Shown here in pieces: positions 5,469 through 9,306 of a DNA stretch of 9,306 bases. Under the pieces are notes generated by a model that saw nothing but the letters and a program-made list of their open reading frames with translations, did no database searches and was not told the DNA's origin. Position 1 is the first letter of the stretch; each line of letters opens with the position of its first letter. Source of the DNA: F1-60-MAGs163 sp046091165 (GTDB lineage: Bacteria; Actinomycetota; Thermoleophilia; Solirubrobacterales; Solirubrobacteraceae); NCBI GenBank assembly GCA_046091165.1, contig JBJTBE010000018.1, positions 1-9,306 on the forward strand. Direction: 5' to 3'. The translations under genes and the position numbers were made by a program.

Positions 5469-6569
5469 ATGGATCGTGAGGGCGCGATTAAAGCTTGGGG
5501 GACTCGGGGGCTCCTTGCCGCTGCGCTGGCCGGCTGCCTCGCCGCCGTCGTCCTCGCCGCGGGGGCGCCGGGGGCTCGCGCAGAGACTTTCGGGGTCAAG
5601 ATCGACCAGCTGGAGGCCGACAACACGCAGTGGAGCTGCGGCAGCCCGGCAGGACCCTATGCCCCGGGAATCGGCGGTGGGACCAACTGTTCCATCTACG
5701 GCGTGGGACCCCCGGTCGGCTTCTCCACCGCGGTGCCGCTGCCTGACCCCAGCGTCGTCGGGGTGACCGAGACCACCGGGACGATCACCCAGGTCCGCGT
5801 CAAGACCGGGCCTATTCCCGGTGGGTCGGCCCAGGCACGCCTCGCGATCTACCGGACGGCGAGCACCTCGGCGCAGGCGGCATGCTGCATCGGCAAGAGC
5901 CTCAGCGCAACGGTGACCCTGCGCGCGAATACCGTCAACCGGCTGGTTACCGACTTCCGGGTGTCCAGCAAGCGCAATGGCCAGTACCTCTCCTACGACA
6001 CGCTCGCCCTACAGATGCTCGACCCGACGACGCCCTTCCCCGCCGCTATCTCCAACCTAAACCTCGCGACCCCTTACCTGTCGGTTATTCATGTTCCGGC
6101 GATTGGTCTGGGCGAGGAGCGCTTCACCGGAAACATCAGCGCCCCGCTCATCCCACTAATCGAGGCCGACCTCACGGTGGATCCGATTAGCCCGGCTCCC
6201 GGCCCGGGCCCTGGCCCAACGCCCGGTCCGATCGTTCCCTCACCTACCCCGACACCGGCGGCGCGCGCCAAGGTAAGCCGCGGTCGCGCGGCCGTGCAGC
6301 TGCAGTGCCCCCCGGGCGCTGCGTGCGCCGGAAATCTGGTTCTCTCCAGTCGCGCCGCCGCGGCCGCCGGCCGTTCAGCGACGCGTAAGGCGACGATCTA
6401 CGGCGTTACGGGCTACACCGTCGCCGGCGCCAAGAAGGCGAGCGTTCCCGTGAAGCTCAACAGCAAGGGGCGCAGGGTGCTGCGTCGCAGCCGTTCTGCG
6501 ACCGCGTGGCTCATCATCACCCCGACCGGCGGGGCGGCAAAGTCCAGTCGCATCCGCTTGACCCGTTGA
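5469..6569 (+). CDS. Secreted two-domain protein with Pro/Gly linker, unknown function
   Basis: A 366-residue exported protein, not recognised as an enzyme. Residues 1-38 are a signal peptide (TRGLLAAALAGCLAAVVLAAG, cleavage probably after ARA). Residues 39-240 look like one beta-rich domain with four cysteines (C57, C74 and the adjacent pair C139/C140). A Pro/Gly linker (SPAPGPGPGPTPGPIVPSPTPTP, 241-263) follows. The C-terminal module (266-366) has VSRGRAAVQLQCPPGAACAGNLVL, then GYTVAGAKKASVPVKLNSKGRRVLRR, ending IRLTR. I recognise this module type from secreted proteins of Solirubrobacterales-like actinobacteria; it may mediate wall or surface attachment, but that is inference. The gene is leaderless. 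It uses CTA leucine codons three times between 6009 and 6158 and more A/T-ending codons than the metallopeptidase gene, which suggests a different origin. It is convergent with the 257-residue protein gene 23 nt away and lies inside the repeat-flanked block. Confidence 0.85.
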   Translation: MDREGAIKAWGTRGLLAAALAGCLAAVVLAAGAPGARAETFGVKIDQLEADNTQWSCGSPAGPYAPGIGGGTNCSIYGVGPPVGFSTAVPLPDPSVVGVTETTGTITQVRVKTGPIPGGSAQARLAIYRTASTSAQAACCIGKSLSATVTLRANTVNRLVTDFRVSSKRNGQYLSYDTLALQMLDPTTPFPAAISNLNLATPYLSVIHVPAIGLGEERFTGNISAPLIPLIEADLTVDPISPAPGPGPGPTPGPIVPSPTPTPAARAKVSRGRAAVQLQCPPGAACAGNLVLSSRAAAAAGRSATRKATIYGVTGYTVAGAKKASVPVKLNSKGRRVLRRSRSATAWLIITPTGGAAKSSRIRLTR

Positions 6570-6592
6570 TTTAAGTCCGCGTCGTCAGGAGC

Positions 6593-7366
6593 CTAGATCG
6601 GCGTGACCCGGACCGCCAGGTTGGAGCTGCGGTAGACGCCGAGGGTGAAGGTAACCGGCCGGCCGCGACGGGTTCCAATGACGGTGCAGAACATGTCGCC
6701 CTCCTGGCTGCGGGCGCAGGTGATCTTGGCGTTGGAGATCTTTTTCCGGGCCGCCCAGGTGATTGCAGCGCCCTTGGCCTTTCGCGGAGAGACGGGCAGC
6801 TCGAGCTTGCCTTCCCGAAGGATGAAGACGGACGTCGCGTTCTCGGGCGCCTCACCGATTCCGTTCGGTCGGAAGAGCTGCAGGAAGTAGGGGCGACCCG
6901 GATACCGCTGGGATTTGTTGGGCAGCTTCGACCGGTCTTCCCGGCGGATTGAGAGGTAGCAGTAGTACTTCCACTGCGCACCCTCCTCGGCGCTGGGACC
7001 GCAGTCGTCCTCGGCGACCACGAACCGGGGGTCCAGGACCCCCTCCACGAGCGAGCTGCTGGTGCTGAGGCGCACCGTTGCGTTACCGCCCGAGCCCTTG
7101 TACCAGTAACCGTCGTCGGGGAAGATCTCGTCGCTGTCCCAGCGGATCGTGATGAACCGTCCGGGACTGTCGAAGATGTACTGGATCATCTCGTCGGCCT
7201 CGAGCTTGTTCACCTCGGGTTTGTCGCGCACGATCACCGGCCCCTCGCCGGGCCACGCCTTCACCTCGGCGTTGGCCGTGGCAGGAAGGGCGAGGGCAAG
7301 CGTCGCGGCGATCGACGCCAGGAGGCCGGCGGCGGCGGGGCAGCGTTTGCGGAGTAGCGTCGCCAT
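6593..7366 (-). CDS. Secreted protein of unknown function (257 residues)
   Basis: Not recognised. The ATG at 7366 gives a clean signal peptide (LLRKRCPAAAGLLASIAATL, cleavage likely after ANA at 31-33). The mature protein of about 224 residues has four cysteines in two pairs (C122/C136 and C217/C227), plausibly two disulphides. It is rich in aromatic residues (FITIRWDSDEIFPDDGYWYKG) and basic near its end. Predicted strands alternate with charged turns, so an all-beta extracellular fold is likely. The frame stays open far upstream to 7660, but that would overlap the preceding gene and bury the signal peptide. It begins 5 nt after the stop of the 179-residue secreted protein gene with only a poor, too-close AGAGG ahead of it, so translation is probably coupled to that gene. 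The two should form one operon, and their products may act together outside the cell. Confidence 0.8.
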   Translation of the reverse strand: MATLLRKRCPAAAGLLASIAATLALALPATANAEVKAWPGEGPVIVRDKPEVNKLEADEMIQYIFDSPGRFITIRWDSDEIFPDDGYWYKGSGGNATVRLSTSSSLVEGVLDPRFVVAEDDCGPSAEEGAQWKYYCYLSIRREDRSKLPNKSQRYPGRPYFLQLFRPNGIGEAPENATSVFILREGKLELPVSPRKAKGAAITWAARKKISNAKITCARSQEGDMFCTVIGTRRGRPVTFTLGVYRSSNLAVRVTPI

Positions 7367-7371
7367 CGCCT

Positions 7372-7911
7372 CTAGCAGGACGGGTTGCCGGTCTTGGCCG
7401 GCTTGATGTACCTGGTGGTCGTGAGCGACTTGCGGTTTCCCGACACGCGCACCGTGCCCCACCACTCGTGCCAGGGCTGTCTCGATTCGGTCGTGCACTG
7501 GTCGACCGACCAGATGCATTGGGGGGCTCTCCCCGGGGTCACTTCGGCCCGGGAGTCGGCGGGTACGCAGCCACTCGAGTCGCGCCCCCGGGCCAGGTCT
7601 TCGGCGCTGATGGTGTAGGTGCCCGTCTTGACCTTCATCCCGGCGCCTCGTGCCCGGCACCGCTGCCCGGCCTGGGCGTTGCCGGTGCAGGGGCGAGTCC
7701 AGAGGGTCGAGGTGACCTTCGCCCCTACGCAGTCCTGAATCCTGGCGAAGGAGATCCGGAAGGCAACGTTGGGCGCCTTGCCGCCGTAGGGAATTCCCGT
7801 CAGGGAGCTAACGCCGCGGAGCTTGCACGCGGCCTCGGCAGATGAAGCTGTCCCGGCCGAAGCCGCGAGGGTGAGGGCTGCGACGGCGATCGGCAAAGCG
7901 AAGCGGCGCAT
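7372..7911 (-). CDS. Cysteine-rich secreted protein of unknown function (179 residues)
   Basis: Not recognised. Residues 1-27 are a signal peptide (FALPIAVAALTLAASAGTASSAEA). The mature chain has eight cysteines (C29, C61, C75, C85, C115, C132, C139 and C179, the last residue), an even number that suits four disulphides in an exported protein. A Trp-rich stretch (QPWHEWWGTVRV) and a basic end (KSLTTTRYIKPAKTGNPSC) follow. The ATG at 7911 is chosen because it starts the signal peptide and has a strong promoter 8 nt upstream. The longer frame to 8181 runs through the 3' end of the next gene and is not credible. It is the first gene of a two-gene operon with the 257-residue secreted protein. No lipobox is present, since Glu stands at -3 from C29. 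It could be an adhesion or inhibitor-like protein; the sequence does not decide. Confidence 0.8.
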   Translation of the reverse strand: MRRFALPIAVAALTLAASAGTASSAEAACKLRGVSSLTGIPYGGKAPNVAFRISFARIQDCVGAKVTSTLWTRPCTGNAQAGQRCRARGAGMKVKTGTYTISAEDLARGRDSSGCVPADSRAEVTPGRAPQCIWSVDQCTTESRQPWHEWWGTVRVSGNRKSLTTTRYIKPAKTGNPSC

Positions 7912-7919
7912 CCCGAATA

Positions 7920-7948
7920 AAGGTAGCCCCTGCCGGTATTGGTGGCAA
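7920..7948 (-). promoter_or_regulatory. Promoter of the two-gene secreted-protein operon
   Basis: On the minus strand TTGCCA (7948-7943), a 17-nt spacer and TACCTT (7925-7920) precede the ATG at 7911 by 8 nt. The fit to the actinobacterial housekeeping pattern is good and again predicts a leaderless or nearly leaderless mRNA. Confidence 0.7.
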
Positions 7949-8000
7949 GCGGGAACCGACCGTCGGCGGCCCAGCGGCATCAGGCAAGGCCGCCAGCCCG

Positions 8001-8015
8001 GGAAGACAGTCTTCC
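8001..8015 (-). terminator. Possible terminator hairpin of the 98-residue secreted protein gene
   Basis: A perfect inverted repeat, GGAAGAC and GTCTTCC around one central base, lies 24 nt past the minus-strand stop at 8040. As RNA it gives a 5-bp stem with a 5-nt loop. No T-run follows. It may also be an operator upstream of the next minus-strand promoter. Confidence 0.35.
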
Positions 8016-8037
8016 TGAACCCCGGTACGAGTGGGGT

Positions 8038-8199
8038 CGCTAGCCGGCGTAGGAAGGCTTGCCGCAGACCACTCGCGTGGAGACCACCCGCTCGCCACGG
8101 GTCCTGATCCTCACCACGCAGTTGGTGGAGCCGGCGACCCGGGTCCTGCGCGAGGAATCCTCGAACAGGCCGCAGGTCCACAGCCGCGAGTTGACCCGC
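8038..8199 (-). repeat. 162-bp direct repeat, right copy
   Basis: Partner of 5223-5384, same orientation, four transitions (8073, 8146, 8151, 8181). This copy is part of an intact gene, so it is the functional version of the sequence. The two copies flank 2,653 bp that carry three other secreted-protein genes. Confidence 0.95.
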
Positions 8200-8336
8200 T
8201 CGCAGCCGAAGAAGTCACCCTTCGGCAGCTGGGCGGGTGAGACGGCGGCCGGGGCGGCGGGGGCGGCCATTGCGGCCAGGACGACGGCCGCGCCGGCGGC
8301 CGGGATGAGCTTGCGGGAGATACGGGTTGGCTTCAT
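8040..8336 (-). CDS. Small secreted four-cysteine protein (98 residues)
   Basis: Exported protein without a known domain. Residues 1 to about 33 are a signal peptide (KLIPAAGAAVVLAAMAAPAA). The mature part of about 65 residues has four cysteines (C45, C55, C73, C91) in the pattern FFGCERVNSRLWTCGLFED, then STNCVVRIRT and STRVVCGKPSYAG, consistent with two disulphides and a small beta-rich, basic domain. An ATG at 8345 is also in frame, but it lies inside the -10 box, and a TTGACC -35 box supports a leaderless start at 8336. The frame open to 9032 is antisense to the next two genes and is rejected. Codons 47-98 are repeated at 5225-5383 as a fragment. The promoter is divergent from that of the NTF2-like gene. 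It probably acts in the envelope or outside the cell; no function can be assigned. Confidence 0.85.
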   Translation of the reverse strand: MKPTRISRKLIPAAGAAVVLAAMAAPAAPAAVSPAQLPKGDFFGCERVNSRLWTCGLFEDSSRRTRVAGSTNCVVRIRTRGERVVSTRVVCGKPSYAG

Positions 8337-8343
8337 GGCCGTC

Positions 8344-8372
8344 ATCCAACCGGTGAGGACCGGCACGGTCAA
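8344..8372 (-). promoter_or_regulatory. Promoter of the 98-residue secreted protein gene
   Basis: On the minus strand TTGACC (8372-8367) stands 17 nt from TTGGAT (8349-8344), which ends 7 nt before the ATG at 8336. The -35 box is close to consensus while the -10 box is weak. Confidence 0.55.
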
Positions 8373-8385
8373 CCCGGCGCCCAGG

Positions 8386-8414
8386 TTGCCTGCCGCCAGC
8401 CGGGGGCGTAGGGT
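8386..8414 (+). promoter_or_regulatory. Promoter of the NTF2-like gene (leaderless)
   Basis: TTGCCT (8386-8391), a 17-nt spacer and TAGGGT (8409-8414) lie 6 nt before the GTG at 8421. It is arranged back to back with the minus-strand promoter of the secreted protein gene within 84 bp. Confidence 0.7.
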
Positions 8415-8420
8415 CGGCCC

Positions 8421-8828
8421 GTGGCCGCCGACCCGCAGAGCGTCGTCCGGGATTTCGTCGCCGCCTTCGCGGCGATCGACGCCGACGCCATGGGCGCGCT
8501 GCTCGACGAAGGGGTCGTCGCTCACATCACCAATGCCGAGGGCGGCGCCGACGTCATCGAGGGTCGCGACGCGCTCATCGAGCGCATCGGCGGGGTCGAC
8601 TACGGCGCCGCCGAGCTCTCGATCGAGGTGACCAACATCGTCGAGCCCGCCCCGGGCCAGGCGCTCGCCATGGCCGAGGTTCGAGCCAGCGCTCCCTCGG
8701 GCGAGAAGCTCCACAACTTCGCCGCCCACCTGTGCACGGTCAGCGAGGGCCTCATCACCGCGTGGTGGATGGTCGAGGCGCTGCCCGCCGAGAGCGACCG
8801 CTTCTGGGCGGCGGTCACCGCAGGATGA
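8421..8828 (+). CDS. NTF2-like (SnoaL-type) protein
   Basis: A 135-residue cytoplasmic protein with the look of the NTF2/SnoaL fold, a cone-shaped alpha+beta barrel used for small-molecule binding or for hydrolase and isomerase reactions. The N-terminal helices DPQSVVRDFVAAFAAIDADAMGALLDEGVVAHIT (4-37) are typical: a first helix, then the segment in which family members carry D/E residues lining the pocket. IEGRDALIERI (46-56) is the usual third helix. The strands ELSIEVTNIVEPAPGQALAMAEVRAS, HNFAAHLCTVSEGLITAWWMVEA (98-120) form the curved sheet. Length fits the family. Without a more specific match, the reaction or ligand cannot be named. The GTG start is fixed by the leaderless promoter. 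The next gene starts 40 nt further on with its own Shine-Dalgarno sequence and is probably co-transcribed. Confidence 0.8.
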   Translation: MAADPQSVVRDFVAAFAAIDADAMGALLDEGVVAHITNAEGGADVIEGRDALIERIGGVDYGAAELSIEVTNIVEPAPGQALAMAEVRASAPSGEKLHNFAAHLCTVSEGLITAWWMVEALPAESDRFWAAVTAG

Positions 8829-8857
8829 GCGCCCTGCGGCACGGGCCCCCGGGCCGT

Positions 8858-8863
8858 GGGAGG
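8858..8863 (+). promoter_or_regulatory. Shine-Dalgarno sequence of the 121-residue protein gene
   Basis: GGGAGG lies 5 nt before the GTG at 8869. It fixes this start and marks the gene as internal to an operon, in contrast to the leaderless genes around it. Confidence 0.6.
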
Positions 8864-8868
8864 CTCGC

Positions 8869-9234
8869 GTGCTGGTAGCGGTCTTCCGGCGCCGGCTGAA
8901 GGAGGGCGCCACCTTCGAGGACTTCATCTCCGCCTGGGAGGCCGACAAGGGCTTCGGCGTTCCCGCCCGGGTCTTCAACGCGGTCTCGCTTACAGACGAT
9001 CGCGAAATCCTCAGCGTCGGCTTCGTCGACATCGACGCCTCGGCCTTCGAGGCGCTGGCGGCCGGCGTGAGCGACCAGGAGGCCGTGCGCCACTCGCGGA
9101 TCGACGACGTGATCGAGTCGACCGAGCTGCGCGCCTTCTACGACCTGCGCACCGAGCACGACTTCAGCGCCGACCCGCGCGAGATCGTCCTCGGCTCGCC
9201 GGAAAGCCTGCTCGCCGCGCTGGCCCGGGGCTGA
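8869..9234 (+). CDS. Small protein, probable dimeric alpha/beta-barrel fold
   Basis: A 121-residue cytoplasmic protein of unknown function. The order of segments resembles the dimeric alpha+beta barrel (antibiotic-biosynthesis-monooxygenase-like) fold: strand MLVAVFRRRL, helix TFEDFISAWEADKG, strand ARVFNAVSLTDDREILSVGFVDI, helix ASAFEALAAGVSDQEAVRHSRIDDVI, strand RAFYDLRTEHDFS. Proteins of this fold include monooxygenases and stress-response proteins, but I see no diagnostic catalytic residues, so the fold call is an inference from secondary structure. The GTG start is supported by GGGAGG 5 nt upstream. It lies 40 nt after the NTF2-like gene, and the pair probably forms an operon. Small NTF2-like and alpha/beta-barrel proteins both often bind or transform small molecules, which makes a shared substrate possible but unproven. 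Confidence 0.75.
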   Translation: MLVAVFRRRLKEGATFEDFISAWEADKGFGVPARVFNAVSLTDDREILSVGFVDIDASAFEALAAGVSDQEAVRHSRIDDVIESTELRAFYDLRTEHDFSADPREIVLGSPESLLAALARG

Positions 9235-9241
9235 GGCGCGG

Positions 9242-9255
9242 GCGCCGGCCGGCGC
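9242..9255. repeat. 14-bp perfect palindrome between convergent genes
   Basis: GCGCCGGCCGGCGC is a perfect palindrome between the stop codons of two convergent genes. It could help bidirectional termination, though without a loop it would form a short GC stem only. In DNA this GC-rich, chance is a real alternative. Confidence 0.4.
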
Positions 9256-9306
9256 TAGCGGCCGACGGCGTCGTCGAAGAAATCCATCACCGTGTCGTTG
9301 CGGCGC
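9255..9306 (-). CDS. C-terminal end of a gene cut by the window edge
   Basis: Reading the minus strand into the window, the last sixteen complete codons give RRNDTVMDFFDDAVGR followed by TAG (9257-9255). The composition and convergent placement fit a real coding end, and the stop again lies in a GCTAGC context like several others here. Too little is present to name the product. Confidence 0.5.
   Translation of the reverse strand, partial: RRNDTVMDFFDDAVGR

Noticed and set aside
6198..6255. Short GC-rich quasi-repeat resembling a tandem repeat
   Set aside because: It is the coding sequence of the Pro/Gly linker of the secreted protein and has no regular unit outside the codon pattern.
7367..8181. 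Upstream extensions of the two minus-strand secreted proteins (to 7660 and 8181)
   Set aside because: Both extensions precede obvious signal peptides and overlap neighbouring genes in other frames. The starts at 7366 and 7911 are better supported.
5223..8199. An insertion sequence or transposon bounded by the 162-bp repeats
   Set aside because: There is no transposase or integrase, the repeats are a coding 3' end, not inverted termini, and no target-site duplication was seen beyond them.
8337..9032. Long N-terminal extension of the 98-residue secreted protein (frame open to 9032)
   Set aside because: It would bury the signal peptide and run antisense through two plus-strand genes. The promoter just upstream of 8336 fixes the short start.

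Overview
The window is GC-rich chromosomal DNA, most likely from an actinobacterium of the Thermoleophilia/Solirubrobacterales type. The clues are the strong GC bias at third codon positions, GTG and TTG starts, many small secreted proteins with no familiar domain, and a secreted protein ending in a Pro/Gly linker plus a cysteine-containing C-terminal module, an arrangement I associate with that group. The taxon is inferred from style, not from a marker gene. There is no tRNA, rRNA, CRISPR array, transposase or integrase.

Layout: a YbfB/YjiJ-type MFS exporter (minus, 1-1203) is divergent from a probable lipoprotein zinc metallopeptidase (plus, 1288-2079). Next come a 70-residue single-span membrane protein (plus, 2140-2352) and a convergent MazE-like ribbon-helix-helix antitoxin with no toxin partner (minus, 2349-2576). 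A secreted family 1 beta-glycosidase of the archaeal LacS type follows (plus, 2648-4288), then a DUF4239/bestrophin-like membrane protein (plus, 4374-5228). Positions 5385-8037 hold three secreted-protein genes: 5469-6569 on plus, and the minus-strand pair 7372-7911 and 6593-7366. This block lies between two direct copies of a 162-bp sequence. The right copy is the 3' end of an intact secreted-protein gene (minus, 8040-8336). The left copy is a headless fragment of the same gene. Last come an NTF2-like protein (plus, 8421-8828), a small protein of probable alpha/beta-barrel fold (plus, 8869-9234) and the tail of a minus-strand gene cut by the window edge.

Two patterns stand out. First, most genes have a TAnnnT-like -10 hexamer ending 6-8 nt before the start codon, often with a TTGnnn -35 box about 17 nt further upstream. 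This predicts leaderless mRNAs and fixes several starts, including shorter N-termini than the longest ORFs. Second, the 162-bp direct repeats suggest that the 2.65-kb block entered, or was rearranged into, an ancestral convergent pair (DUF4239 gene and 98-residue secreted protein), leaving a displaced 3' fragment behind.

Functionally the window is rich in envelope and secreted proteins: exporter, lipoprotein protease, exo-glycosidase, two membrane proteins and four secreted proteins of unknown role. The genes are mostly singly transcribed, so no single pathway is evident. I see no convincing complete new defence or biosynthetic system.
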